From assembly GCF_029222905.1 (NCBI RefSeq), contig NZ_JARHUE010000005.1, forward strand, positions 124,001 through 188,000: a DNA stretch of 64,000 nucleotides, in the 5' to 3' direction. The position numbers and the translations under genes are program-made. Below, piece after piece: positions 1 through 9,283 of this stretch. Each line of letters starts with the position of its first letter. The stretch's first letter is position 1. The notes under the pieces were generated by a model. That model searched no databases and was not told where the DNA came from. It worked only from the letters and a program-made list of their open reading frames with translations. The stretch is from Neptuniibacter sp. CAU 1671. Its GTDB lineage: Bacteria > Pseudomonadota > Gammaproteobacteria > Pseudomonadales > Balneatricaceae.

Positions 1-439
1 GTTTCAATGAGCGACTGAGCAGATTGATCACAGGGTTAAGGAGACGGAAACGCAGGGGCGCTGAAGGCAAATAACGCACCCGGGCACAGATGACACCGGA
101 TACACCGGCCTGCTGCAGTGATTGCATCTCAGCAATCAGCTCAGCATCTAATCGATGGTCAGGCCGCAAAAACCACAGCCATTCACCCTGCGCCGTGGCT
201 GCCGCAGTATTCAGTTGCGCCGTTACACTCTCAGCAGCACAGAGCCACTTCAGGTTACAGTGAGCAAGCGTGGCTTGCGCTGGCTTCTTATCCAACTGTT
301 TGAAAAAACTACCGCTGCTGACAAAAATCACTTCGGCACCCTGCGGCAGGGTCCGCATGGCGTTCAACCAGTCATGATCCAGAATTGTTTGTCTGCCCAA
401 CGGTATTATGACCGATAAAGAGGGCATTGCAGTTTCCAT
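1..439 (-). CDS. Glycosyltransferase family 2-like protein, 5' part only
   Basis: The reading frame starts at ATG 439 and runs off the left edge, so only about 146 N-terminal residues are visible. They begin METAMPSLSVIIPLGR, the first beta strand of a GT-A nucleotide-sugar transferase. A WLWFLRPDHRLD segment near residue 103 resembles the region that carries the metal-binding acidic motif in GT2 enzymes. A GGAG lies 10 bases before ATG 439. A second in-frame ATG at 427 is an alternative start. It is divergent from the nitroreductase. Substrate and length cannot be judged, and the family call rests on the N-terminal fold signature alone. Confidence 0.6.
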   Translation of the reverse strand, partial: METAMPSLSVIIPLGRQTILDHDWLNAMRTLPQGAEVIFVSSGSFFKQLDKKPAQATLAHCNLKWLCAAESVTAQLNTAAATAQGEWLWFLRPDHRLDAELIAEMQSLQQAGVSGVICARVRYLPSAPLRFRLLNPVINLLSRSLK

Positions 440-619
440 GGGTCTACAGCTCCGCAAAGGTCAACAAAGAGGCGTGTCATCCATATTGCGCCGCACAAGA
501 ACAGATCATCATAATACTTTTTGCTAATCTGTTGCAAAAATGAACAATGCCACACTCTGCTGGTCTCTGCACGTAAACGATTGATATGATCCTGTTTCAC
601 CCCAAATGACTGAATAACC

Positions 620-1357
620 ATGAATGATGTTATTGATCTGATCAAGTCCCACCGCTCGATTCGTAAGTTCCTTGCTCAGCCTGTTGATCAGGACCTTCTG
701 CAACGTTGTATTGAAGCCGGGCAGTCTGCTTCTACCTCGAGTTTTATTCAGGCGTGCACCGTAATTCAGGTCACCCAACCCGACCTCAGATCGTCTTTGG
801 CGGAATGGGCCGGTAATCAGGCTTATGTCGAGCAGGCGCCGGTATTTCTGGTGTTCTGTGCAGATATGCACCGTCATCAACTCGCCTGCGATATGCATGA
901 TGCACCTATGCAGTCGGGATTTACCGAACAGTTCATCACCGCCACCGTAGACTGCGCGCTGTTTGCCCAAAATGTGGCGCTGGCGGCAGAGTCAGAAGGG
1001 CTTGGGACTGTATTTATTGGCGGCATCCGCAACCAGATTGACAAGGTAGCCGATGCTCTTGAACTGCCCGCACTGGTGTATCCTGTATTCGGGCTTTGTC
1101 TGGGCTATCCTGATCAGAACCCTGAGGTAAAACCTCGCCTGCCGTTATCGGTGGTGCTGAAGCAAAATAGCTACAATTTTACTAAAGATTGCGATGATAT
1201 TGCCGAATACGATAAGGCTGTGCGTGACTATTACCGCACCCGAACCGGTGGTCAGAAGGAGATGACCTGGAGCGAACAGATCTCAGGTATGCTGGTCAAA
1301 GAAGCCCGGCCGCATATGCTGAGTTTCCTCCAAAGCCGCGGCTTTCTTAAAAAATAA
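620..1357 (+). CDS. nfsA: NfsA-like NADPH-dependent FMN nitroreductase
   Basis: A 245-residue protein of the nitroreductase family, in the oxygen-insensitive NfsA/Frp group (normally about 240 residues). These are cytoplasmic FMN homodimers that reduce nitro compounds, quinones or flavins with NAD(P)H. The N-terminal SHRSIRKF motif supplies FMN-phosphate-binding arginines, and residues 124-140 (EGLGTVFIGGIRN) form the second conserved FMN-contact block. It is followed after 37 bases by an unrelated signalling gene. No strong ribosome-binding site precedes ATG 620. The true substrate is unknown. NfsA genes are often redox-regulated, but no operator could be recognised here. Confidence 0.85.
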   Translation: MNDVIDLIKSHRSIRKFLAQPVDQDLLQRCIEAGQSASTSSFIQACTVIQVTQPDLRSSLAEWAGNQAYVEQAPVFLVFCADMHRHQLACDMHDAPMQSGFTEQFITATVDCALFAQNVALAAESEGLGTVFIGGIRNQIDKVADALELPALVYPVFGLCLGYPDQNPEVKPRLPLSVVLKQNSYNFTKDCDDIAEYDKAVRDYYRTRTGGQKEMTWSEQISGMLVKEARPHMLSFLQSRGFLKK

Positions 1358-1394
1358 CTATCTCCATCAAGCTGTATCTGAATAGGAGTCGCCA

Positions 1395-2630
1395 GTGGCG
1401 AGTCAATTAGATAACGAAGAATCACTCGATCTGTTGCTGGCGCGACAGCCGGTCTTTAACAAAAGTCAGGATGTTGTCGCTTATCTGTTGCTGTACCGGA
1501 ATACGGAAGGCGGTCTGCCAGCCGAGCTGAATGATCATCTTGCCACCTCTTCGGTCATTCTCAACACCTATGCCAGCATCTGTCAGCAGGGCGAAGTGCG
1601 TCACCTGCCCTGTTACATCAAGGTTACCGATTCCACCCTGATGTCCGAGCATTTTCCGGAGCTGCCTAAAGAGCACTTTGTACTGGAAATCCTCAGCCAT
1701 TCCAAAATCACACCCGAATTTGTTGAACGCGTGGCTGAGCTGGCGCAGTTAGGTTACCGGCTGGCCTTGTGTGATTATGAGCCGGCTGAACGTTACCTAC
1801 CGCTGCTGAAACATATCCATATCCTTAAACTGGATCTGCAGCGTTTTGGTCTGGATCGCATTGAACAAATCGTGCATGACCTGAAACCTTATAACCTTGA
1901 ACTGCTGGCCGACAAAGTCGAAACCCAGGAAGAGTTCCGTAAATGTTACGAACTCGGGTTCGGATTGTTTCAGGGCTACTTCCTTAGCAAGCCGGAACCG
2001 ATTAAAGGCAAGAAACTCAGCAGCAGCAAAGTGTTACTGCTTCAGCTGATGCTGGAGCTGCAGAGCCCGCACGCCTCTGCCGCCTCAGTTGAACAGATCG
2101 TCATTAACGATCCTCTGCTGACCTACCGGATTTTGCGAGTGGTCAATTCCGCCGCATTCAACGTGCAGCGCGAGATTAAATCCCTCTCCCATGCCATTAC
2201 CCTGCTGGGCTTTGATCAGATCCGCAAATGGGTCAGTCTGTTCCTGGTCTCTGACACCGCAGACAAACCCGAAGAGCTGACCCGCATCATGCTGGTTCGG
2301 GGCCGAATGTGTGAAATCATCGGCGAGATGACCGGACTTGATCAACCGATCAGCGCCTTTATTACCGGCCTGTTTTCTCAATTGGATGTTCTGTTGGACA
2401 TGCGCATGGGCGACCTGCTTTCTCAGGTGCCGCTGCAGGATGAAGTAAAAGCGGCTCTGCTCGATCGCAGCGGACAGTTGGGCACAATTCTGCATGAAGT
2501 CGAACTCTACGAAGCGGGCGAATTCGACAACATGAAAAACCTGTTGGAAACCCGTTTTTATGAAACGGCCTACCGCCACAGCCTCTCCTGGTCACAACAG
2601 GTGATGCAGACCCTGTACACCAACGATTAA
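1395..2630 (+). CDS. EAL/HDOD-domain signalling protein (YuxH type)
   Basis: 411 residues starting at GTG 1395. The N-terminal half (about 10-200) resembles an EAL domain: it opens LLLARQPVFNKSQDVVAYLLLYR, but the EAL triad and most metal ligands are missing, so c-di-GMP hydrolysis is unlikely. Residues about 200-390 form an HDOD domain, a modified HD domain without catalytic His-Asp pairs, with typical text such as DPLLTYRILRVVNSAAF. Proteins of this COG3434 architecture are regulatory scaffolds, often tied to motility or biofilm control. The partner is unknown. It sits 11 bases before the TSUP permease gene and may share its transcript. Confidence 0.8.
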   Translation: MASQLDNEESLDLLLARQPVFNKSQDVVAYLLLYRNTEGGLPAELNDHLATSSVILNTYASICQQGEVRHLPCYIKVTDSTLMSEHFPELPKEHFVLEILSHSKITPEFVERVAELAQLGYRLALCDYEPAERYLPLLKHIHILKLDLQRFGLDRIEQIVHDLKPYNLELLADKVETQEEFRKCYELGFGLFQGYFLSKPEPIKGKKLSSSKVLLLQLMLELQSPHASAASVEQIVINDPLLTYRILRVVNSAAFNVQREIKSLSHAITLLGFDQIRKWVSLFLVSDTADKPEELTRIMLVRGRMCEIIGEMTGLDQPISAFITGLFSQLDVLLDMRMGDLLSQVPLQDEVKAALLDRSGQLGTILHEVELYEAGEFDNMKNLLETRFYETAYRHSLSWSQQVMQTLYTND

Positions 2631-2641
2631 ACCGGTGCCAC

Positions 2642-3403
2642 ATGGACGTTGGCATGCTCTTCCCCGACCTGATCAGTGACTGGGTCATTATTGTTCTGAT
2701 GCTAACGACCGGAATTACTTCCTTTATAACCGCCGCCATGGGCATTGGTGGCGGTGTTCTGTTACTGGTGGTGATGGCGTCATTTGTGCCGATCACCGCG
2801 CTGATTCCGGTTCACGGTCTGGTGCAGATGGGTTCCAACGCCAATCGTGCCTGGCTGACCCGCCACCATACCGACTGGCAACTGGTAGCAGGTTTTGCCC
2901 TTGGTGCTGCGCTGGGTGCTGCCGTTGCCTCGCTGATTGTGGTGCAACTGCCGTTACAGGTGATTCAGCTATCCGTAGCGTTATTTATCCTGTATCTGGT
3001 CTGGGGACCCAAACCACGTCAAACCCAGATAACGCGTTCCGGCCATATTATCAGCGGAGGCCTGACCACTCTGCTATCGATGTTTGTCGGCGTCACCGGG
3101 CCGTTGGTGGCCGGGCTGATTCATCGCCAGCAATATGACAAGCTGGCCACCACTGCCAACTTTGCTACCTGCATGAGCGTGCAGCATGTTTTAAAGCTGG
3201 TGGTATTCTCGGCGGTGGGTTTTTCCTTCTGGCAGTGGCTGCCACTGATCATCCTGATGGTGCTCAGCGGCATGGTCGGCACCTGGATCGGCATGAAGGT
3301 TTTACACCGGATCTCAACCGATCGTTTTCGACAGCTGTTCCGAATCAGCATCACACTGCTGGCTCTACGGCTACTCTGGCAGGGGCTGAGCCAGTTTTTC
3401 TGA
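2642..3403 (+). CDS. TSUP family (TauE/SafE) anion exporter
   Basis: 253 residues, almost entirely hydrophobic, with about seven to eight predicted membrane helices. The two halves are alike, and each carries a glycine-rich loop (AAMGIGGGVLLL near residue 38 and MFVGVTGPLVAG near 148), the hallmark of sulfite exporter TauE/SafE proteins. Such inner-membrane proteins export sulfite, sulfoacetate or related organosulfur anions. Nothing nearby points to sulfur metabolism, so the substrate stays open. A bidirectional terminator follows directly. Confidence 0.8.
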   Translation: MDVGMLFPDLISDWVIIVLMLTTGITSFITAAMGIGGGVLLLVVMASFVPITALIPVHGLVQMGSNANRAWLTRHHTDWQLVAGFALGAALGAAVASLIVVQLPLQVIQLSVALFILYLVWGPKPRQTQITRSGHIISGGLTTLLSMFVGVTGPLVAGLIHRQQYDKLATTANFATCMSVQHVLKLVVFSAVGFSFWQWLPLIILMVLSGMVGTWIGMKVLHRISTDRFRQLFRISITLLALRLLWQGLSQFF

Positions 3404-3418
3404 GCCAGGTTCAGATAC

Positions 3419-3447
3419 AAAAAAGGCAGCCAGATGGCTGCCTTTTT
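3419..3447. terminator. Bidirectional intrinsic terminator
   Basis: An A-run plus GGCAGCC, a four-base AGAT loop, then GGCTGCC and a T-run: a perfect stem with A/T tracts on both sides. It separates the convergent TSUP and ilvD genes and can serve both strands. Confidence 0.9.
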
Positions 3448-3460
3448 CAATCAGACGGGT

Positions 3461-5293
3461 TTAGTCCAGCTGCGACAGATCTCGCACCGCGCCTTTGTCC
3501 GCCGAGGTTGCCAGTTTGGCATAGGCCTTCAGCGCTGCCGACACTTTACGAGGACGCTCTTTAGCTGGTTTCCAGCCCAGTTTATCCTGTTCGGCGCGAC
3601 GTGCAGCCAGTTCTTCATCTGACAACAGCACATCGATGGTCCGATTCGGAATATCGATACGAATACGATCACCGTTACGTACCAGACCGATCGTGCCACC
3701 CGCCGCCGCTTCAGGCGAAACGTGACCAATTGACAGGCCTGAAGTACCACCAGAGAAACGACCATCGGTCAGCAGGGCACAGGCTTTACCCAGGCCTTTG
3801 GATTTGATGTAGGAGGTTGGGTAGAGCATCTCCTGCATACCCGGACCACCGCGTGGCCCTTCATAACGCACGATTACCACGTCACCGGCTTTGACTTTAT
3901 CCTCCAGCACGTTCGCAACCGCTTCATCCTGAGACTCGGTAATATGCGCCGGGCCTTCAAATACCAGAATGGAGTCATCCACACCGGCCGTTTTCACCAC
4001 ACAACCATCCTGCGCCAGGTTGCCGTGCAGAACCGCCAGACCGCCTTCCAGTGAGAAAGCATGCTCAAGGGAACGGATACAACCGTTAGCACGGTCACCA
4101 TCCAGTGATGGCCAGCGAGTCGCCTGACTGAACGCCACCTGCGTTGGAATTCCAGCGGGACCCGCTTTGAAGAACTCAACCACTTCAGGAGTCGGGTTGC
4201 GCATGATATCCCACTCATCCAGCGCATCCTTCATGGTCGCAGAGTGAACGGTCGGTACATCGGTATGCAGTTTACCGGCCCGATCCAGCTCACCCAGAAT
4301 GCCCATGATGCCACCGGCACGGTGCACATCTTCAATATGGTATTTCTGGGTATTCGGCGCCACCTTACACAGCTGCGGCACTTCACGGGACATGCGGTCA
4401 ATATCGTGCAGGGTAAACTCAATCTCCGCTTCCTGAGCTACAGCCAGCAAGTGAAGAATGGTATTGGTGGAACCGCCCATGGCGATATCCAGCGTGATCG
4501 CGTTTTCAAAGGCTTTGACGCCTACAGAACGCGGCAGCACGGTTTCATCGTCCTGTTCGTAATAACGTTTGGCCAGCTCAACAATCAGATGACCAGCACG
4601 TTTGAACAGCTGCTCTCGGTCCGCATGGGTCGCCAGCACGGTACCGTTACCGGGCAGGGACAGACCCAGCGCTTCAGTCAGACAGTTCATGGAGTTGGCC
4701 GTGAACATACCGGAGCAGGAACCGCAGGTTGGACAGGCAGAACGCTCAACCGCATCCACTTCTTCATCACTGGCGTTTGGATCGGCTGCCAGCACCATGG
4801 CATCCACCAGATCCAGCTTATGATCGGCCAGTTTGGTTTTACCTGCTTCCATCGGCCCGCCAGAGACAAAGACCACCGGGATATTCAGGCGCATAGCCGC
4901 CATCAGCATCCCCGGGGTGATCTTGTCACAGTTGGAGATACAGACCAGCGCATCAGCACAATGCGCGTTAACCATGTATTCGACCGAGTCAGCGATAATA
5001 TCGCGTGATGGCAGCGAGTAGAGCATGCCGTCATGCCCCATGGCGATGCCATCATCAACCGCAATGGTATTGAACTCTTTGGCAACACCACCGGCTTTTT
5101 CAATCTCACGCGCCACCAGCTGCCCCATATCTTTCAGGTGCACATGCCCTGGCACAAACTGGGTGAATGAGTTGGCAACAGCAATAATCGGCTTATGAAA
5201 GTCTTCATCTTTCATTCCGGTGGCACGCCACAGGGCGCGGGCACCCGCCATATTCCGGCCGGCGGTCGATGTCTTGGAGCGATACTGAGGCAT
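3461..5293 (-). CDS. ilvD: Dihydroxy-acid dehydratase
   Basis: 610 residues, the usual length of the long proteobacterial form. IlvD dehydrates 2,3-dihydroxy-3-methylbutanoate and the isoleucine analogue to 2-oxo acids in branched-chain amino acid synthesis. The start [19 protein letters not shown] and the cysteines in [10 protein letters not shown] (near 122) and [19 protein letters not shown] (near 195), which include the iron-sulfur cluster ligands, identify it clearly. The oxygen-labile cluster makes it a classic target of oxidative and NO damage. It is monocistronic and divergent from ald. No leader peptide or attenuator was found upstream. Confidence 0.97.
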   Translation of the reverse strand: MPQYRSKTSTAGRNMAGARALWRATGMKDEDFHKPIIAVANSFTQFVPGHVHLKDMGQLVAREIEKAGGVAKEFNTIAVDDGIAMGHDGMLYSLPSRDIIADSVEYMVNAHCADALVCISNCDKITPGMLMAAMRLNIPVVFVSGGPMEAGKTKLADHKLDLVDAMVLAADPNASDEEVDAVERSACPTCGSCSGMFTANSMNCLTEALGLSLPGNGTVLATHADREQLFKRAGHLIVELAKRYYEQDDETVLPRSVGVKAFENAITLDIAMGGSTNTILHLLAVAQEAEIEFTLHDIDRMSREVPQLCKVAPNTQKYHIEDVHRAGGIMGILGELDRAGKLHTDVPTVHSATMKDALDEWDIMRNPTPEVVEFFKAGPAGIPTQVAFSQATRWPSLDGDRANGCIRSLEHAFSLEGGLAVLHGNLAQDGCVVKTAGVDDSILVFEGPAHITESQDEAVANVLEDKVKAGDVVIVRYEGPRGGPGMQEMLYPTSYIKSKGLGKACALLTDGRFSGGTSGLSIGHVSPEAAAGGTIGLVRNGDRIRIDIPNRTIDVLLSDEELAARRAEQDKLGWKPAKERPRKVSAALKAYAKLATSADKGAVRDLSQLD

Positions 5294-5399
5294 GGAACTA
5301 TCCTTACGATCTTATTCAACGTGGCAAGTATAACGGAATCTCTGCCTGCCTGCGCCTGTCTATCTATACTGCAAACAAAGTTCTTTTGGAGGTCAGCGT

Positions 5400-6506
5400 A
5401 TGGATATTGGCGTACCTAAAGAGATTAAAAATCACGAATACAGGGTTGCTCTGCCACCTGCCGGAGTACAGCAACTCATCAAGGCCGGCCATAAAGTCCG
5501 GGTTGAAACCCGCGCCGCCGATCATCTGGGATTTTCGGACCAGGATTACCGCAACGCCGGCGCACAGATCTGCAACAGCGCCGTGGAAGTATGGGATCAA
5601 TCCACACTGATCCTTAAGGTGAAAGAGCCCCAGCCGGGTGAGTGTGATTACCTGCGGGCTGATCATATCCTGTTCACCTACCTGCATCTGGCGGCGGATG
5701 AACCGCTGACCGAGCGTTTACTGGCCTCAGGCTGTACCGCGATTGCTTACGAAACGGTTACCGGCAGACAGGGTGACCTGCCGCTACTGACCCCCATGAG
5801 TGAGGTCGCCGGGCGCATGTCCGTACAGGCAGGCGCCCACTGCCTTGAGATTTCTCAGCAGGGACGTGGCGTGTTACTCAGCGGCGTGCCGGGGGTGGAA
5901 GCGGGGCGAGTGGTCATTCTGGGCGGTGGCGTGGTGGGCAGCAATGCCGCCAAGGTCGCGCTGGGCATGGGCGCCGACGTGACCATACTCGATACTTCCG
6001 CCACCCGACTGGCCTGGCTGGAACAGAACTTCTCCGGCAAACTCACTACCCTCTATTCCACCGCAGACAGTATTGAACAAACGGTCCTCTGCGCTGATCT
6101 GGTGATCGGCGCGGTGTTAATTCCCGGTGCCGCCGCACCCAAGCTGGTGTCAGAAGAACTGGTCAGCCGTATGAAACAGGGCGCTGTACTGGTTGATGTG
6201 GCGATTGATCAGGGCGGTTGTTTCGCCACCAGCTCAGCGACCACCCACAGCAACCCGACCTTTATTAAACATGGCGTAGTGCATTATTGCGTGGCGAATA
6301 TGCCAGGTGCAGTGGCCCGAACCTCGAGTCAGGCACTCAGTAACGTCACACTGCCGTATGTGCTGCAACTGGCCAATCATGGCTGGCGCAGCGCTTTTGC
6401 CAAAGACCCCGGGTTTGCCAACGGACTGAATGTGCATCAGGGACAGATCTACTGCCCAGGGGTGGCCAGTGCATTCAACCGGACGCTGGCGACGCTCCCG
6501 GCTTGA
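5400..6506 (+). CDS. ald: Alanine dehydrogenase
   Basis: 368 residues, close to the family norm of about 370. It interconverts L-alanine and pyruvate plus ammonia with NAD. Lys75 (in KVKEPQPGE) and His96 (in YLHLA) correspond to the catalytic pair, and GGGVVGSNAA near 175 is the Rossmann NAD-binding loop. TTGGAGG lies well placed before ATG 5400. It is divergent from ilvD, which links pyruvate and amino acid pools, although no shared regulator is seen. A small membrane protein gene follows after 45 bases. Confidence 0.95.
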   Translation: MDIGVPKEIKNHEYRVALPPAGVQQLIKAGHKVRVETRAADHLGFSDQDYRNAGAQICNSAVEVWDQSTLILKVKEPQPGECDYLRADHILFTYLHLAADEPLTERLLASGCTAIAYETVTGRQGDLPLLTPMSEVAGRMSVQAGAHCLEISQQGRGVLLSGVPGVEAGRVVILGGGVVGSNAAKVALGMGADVTILDTSATRLAWLEQNFSGKLTTLYSTADSIEQTVLCADLVIGAVLIPGAAAPKLVSEELVSRMKQGAVLVDVAIDQGGCFATSSATTHSNPTFIKHGVVHYCVANMPGAVARTSSQALSNVTLPYVLQLANHGWRSAFAKDPGFANGLNVHQGQIYCPGVASAFNRTLATLPA

Positions 6507-6551
6507 TCCCGGTTCAGGCAATCACTACTCTGTGGACCAAACAATACGAGG

Positions 6552-6800
6552 TTGCAGATGTCTTCACTTGATAAAAAAGCCATCCGTTCTGATATATGGA
6601 TGCAGCGTTTTATGAAAACCGGTATCCCGGTCGCCATTGTCAGCATTATCTGCCTCTGGGCAGGCTGGCTCTTCAAGATTCCCGGACTGGGCAGTGTTTT
6701 TATGATCACAGCCAGCATCGCGCTGATCATCGGTCTGCTTTATAACGTCAGGTTTGTGATTCTTTCTGTGCGACAACTGAAAGAAAAACAAGACGACTGA
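6552..6800 (+). CDS. Small two-helix membrane protein of unknown function
   Basis: 82 residues. Two hydrophobic segments (about 24-42 and 45-68) are flanked by lysine/arginine-rich ends, suggesting a two-pass inner-membrane protein with charged termini in the cytoplasm. No family is recognised. The start at ATG 6552 is preceded by a weak AGG. It lies downstream of ald on the same strand and could be cotranscribed, but no functional link can be shown. Confidence 0.55.
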   Translation: MQMSSLDKKAIRSDIWMQRFMKTGIPVAIVSIICLWAGWLFKIPGLGSVFMITASIALIIGLLYNVRFVILSVRQLKEKQDD

Positions 6801-6921
6801 ACCAGTTCATTTAGGATTCAGAGGCGGGCAGTTAGGCTGTGGTTATTTTCACCCGCTGCTCAGTATGCTCTACTGCATATATGATGTGTGGAGCAACCGT
6901 TACGGATTCTGAACACTCGCC

Positions 6922-7245
6922 ATGCCCTTACGAAAAATGTTACACCGCAGACACTTCAGCCAACTGCTTTTAGGCAGTTTGCTGAGCCTGTGTGCAATCA
7001 GCCCTCTATCAGCGCAGGCCGCTGAAGCGATCAATATCCAGCAGGCACGTCAGGTTGTTGAATCCGAAACCGGAGGCCGGGTCGTAAAATCTCAATCCGC
7101 TTATTGGCAGGGCAGAACGGTTTACCGGTTCCGGGTTGTACAGCAAGGCCGCATTCGCGACCTGATGGTTGATGCACAAAGCGGGAAAATCATGAATCCA
7201 CTGCAGGGAGATAAGAATAATGAAAATTCTAGTGGTCGAAGATGA
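6922..7245 (+). CDS. PepSY-domain periplasmic protein
   Basis: 107 residues with a signal peptide (about 1-33, cleavage near AQA/AEA) and one PepSY-like domain, seen in the pattern QQARQVVESETGGRVVKSQ, then TVYRFRVVQQGRIRDLMVDAQ. Single PepSY proteins are small periplasmic sensors or inhibitors, often encoded beside two-component systems. Here its last 26 bases overlap the response regulator gene, so translation is probably coupled. I infer that it modulates the sensor kinase two genes downstream. Confidence 0.75.
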   Translation: MPLRKMLHRRHFSQLLLGSLLSLCAISPLSAQAAEAINIQQARQVVESETGGRVVKSQSAYWQGRTVYRFRVVQQGRIRDLMVDAQSGKIMNPLQGDKNNENSSGRR

Positions 7246-7906
7246 TACCGATCTGCGCCGTCAGCTGGTACGGGCATTACAGGAACGTAATTACACCGTA
7301 GAAGAGTGCGCTGACGGTAAGGAAGCGGCTTTCCTTGGCACCGAATATCCCTATGATATGGCGATTGTTGACCTTGGCCTGCCGGGTTTGTCCGGGATAG
7401 AAGTCATTCGTCAGTGGCGCGAGGAAGGTTGCAACTTCCCGATTCTGATTCTGACTGCCCGGGGCGACTGGCAGGATAAAGTTGAAGGTCTGGAAGCCGG
7501 AGCAGACGACTATCTGGTCAAACCGTTCCACATGGAAGAGCTGAGCGCACGCCTGAATGCCCTGTTGCGACGCGCCGCCGGTCATGCCAAGCCGGTGCTG
7601 GAATTTGGTCCCATTCAGCTCGACACCACCGGTCAGGCGGTCTATCTGGATGGCAACATAGTCAACCTGACCAGTTATGAGTACCGCACCTTTGAGTATC
7701 TGGTACTGAATGCGGGCAAAACCGTGTCCAAAACAGAACTGACCGAGCACCTCTACCATCAGGACTTTGAACGGGACAGCAATGTTCTGGAGGTGTTTAT
7801 TCGTCGCCTCAGACAGAAACTGGATCCGGAGCAAACCCTGCAGCCGATCGCGACCATACGTGGTCTCGGTTATCGTTTCACCATGGCGGATAAACCACCG
7901 GCGTGA
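7220..7906 (+). CDS. OmpR/PhoP-type response regulator
   Basis: 228 residues: a receiver domain (1-120) with acidic pocket Glu7-Asp8-Asp9, phospho-acceptor Asp51 in IVDLGLPG and Lys in LVKPF, then a winged-helix DNA-binding domain (about 128-222) ending in the typical IATIRGLGYRF. The start overlaps the PepSY gene by 26 bases with GGGAG upstream, and the stop overlaps the kinase start (GTGA). It resembles PhoP/QseB regulators, but the signal and regulon are unknown. Confidence 0.9.
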   Translation: MKILVVEDDTDLRRQLVRALQERNYTVEECADGKEAAFLGTEYPYDMAIVDLGLPGLSGIEVIRQWREEGCNFPILILTARGDWQDKVEGLEAGADDYLVKPFHMEELSARLNALLRRAAGHAKPVLEFGPIQLDTTGQAVYLDGNIVNLTSYEYRTFEYLVLNAGKTVSKTELTEHLYHQDFERDSNVLEVFIRRLRQKLDPEQTLQPIATIRGLGYRFTMADKPPA

Positions 7907-9264
7907 GGCTCATTGCTCCCCTGTACTCACTGCAGGGTCGTCTGCTGATTGCCTCCACCATCGTGTTACCGCTGGTGCTGTTTCTGGCCGGGCTGGCGCT
8001 CAGCAGCGCCTACCGGTTCAATACTGAAAATGCCGTCAGGGACCAGTTGCAGTTGCAGATCTACCTGTTGCTGGGCTCGATTGAACTGAACGAGCAACAT
8101 ATTCAGTTCCCCCAGCGCCTACAGGAGCCGCGTTATGATCGCGTTGGCTCCGGTCTGTATGCGGCCATCCATGAACAGAACAACCTGCTCTGGCGCTCCT
8201 ATTCCTCCAGCCTGCTCGACAATCGGGTTCTCAGCGATGAGGAGAGTGACCTGCTGCTGCCAGGACAACCCTTTTTCAGCCACCTGAGTGAGCTGGGTCT
8301 GTACAGATTGCAGCTCAAGCTGATCTGGGATCATCCCAAAGGCGAGCGGGAACTGGTGTTTTCAGTGCTGGAAACCGACACCGCCTCTGAAGAAGCGATC
8401 CGCACCTATAACCTGCAACTGATGATCTGGATGGGGGTGATCTTCCTGGTCGCCCTGCTGGCACAAACGCTGATTCTCTATTGGGGTTTGCGGCCGTTGA
8501 ATAAACTGGCCCATGACCTGCTTGAGATTGAACAGGGCAATGCTGATTCTCTGCGCGGCAACTATCCCACTGAGGTAGAGCAGGTCACGCGCAACCTGAA
8601 CCAGCTGATTGCCAGCGAACGGCAACAGCGTGAGCGTTATCGCAACACCCTGGATGATCTGGCCCACAGCCTTAAAACACCCCTCGCCGTGATGCGCGGC
8701 GCCGGTGATGAAAACCTGAATCGGGCCGACTATCAGAATCTGATTACCGAACAGACCCAGCGCATGGATCAGATCGTCCAGTACCAGCTCAGTCGTGCGG
8801 TACAGTCCGGCTCCCGCCCGCTGGGCATGGCGATTGACGTGGTACCACTGCTGGAACGACTGGTCAGCGCATTACAGAAAGTCTATCGCGACAAAGGCTT
8901 ACAGATTGAGCTGAAGCTCAGACAACCCCTGAGATTCAACGGCGACCCGCGCGACATGATGGAACTGCTGGGCAATATCCTTGAAAACGCCTGCAAATAC
9001 GGCAGACAACAGATTGAAGTGGAAGGCTGGCATCAGAACAATGCCCTCACCCTGAGGGTGTGCGATGACGGTCCCGGTGTCGGCGAAGCCCTGCGCAAAA
9101 CAATCCTGGAACGCGGTGCCCGGCTGGATACATCAATTCAGGGGCAGGGCATTGGTTTGGCGATAGCCACGGATATTATCAGTAGTTATAACGGAGAACT
9201 GAGTGTCAGCGAGTCGGCATTGGGCGGCAGTTGCTTTGAAGTGATTCTGCCCGACCATCACTGA
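7903..9264 (+). CDS. Sensor histidine kinase (PhoQ-like)
   Basis: 453 residues starting at GTG 7903, overlapping the regulator stop by four bases. It has a membrane helix near 12-38, a periplasmic sensor of about 130 residues, a second helix near 170-190, a HAMP linker, an H-box LDDLAHSLKTPLAVM (about 253-267), then N, G1 and G2 boxes (NILENACKYG, DDGPGVG, GQGIGLAIA). The degenerate H-box form HSLKTPL is typical of PhoQ-like kinases. It completes the PepSY/regulator/kinase operon. The ligand is unknown; divalent cations or antimicrobial peptides are guesses by analogy. Confidence 0.88.
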   Translation: MRLIAPLYSLQGRLLIASTIVLPLVLFLAGLALSSAYRFNTENAVRDQLQLQIYLLLGSIELNEQHIQFPQRLQEPRYDRVGSGLYAAIHEQNNLLWRSYSSSLLDNRVLSDEESDLLLPGQPFFSHLSELGLYRLQLKLIWDHPKGERELVFSVLETDTASEEAIRTYNLQLMIWMGVIFLVALLAQTLILYWGLRPLNKLAHDLLEIEQGNADSLRGNYPTEVEQVTRNLNQLIASERQQRERYRNTLDDLAHSLKTPLAVMRGAGDENLNRADYQNLITEQTQRMDQIVQYQLSRAVQSGSRPLGMAIDVVPLLERLVSALQKVYRDKGLQIELKLRQPLRFNGDPRDMMELLGNILENACKYGRQQIEVEGWHQNNALTLRVCDDGPGVGEALRKTILERGARLDTSIQGQGIGLAIATDIISSYNGELSVSESALGGSCFEVILPDHH

Positions 9265-9283
9265 CAGCCGGGCAGCAAAATTG

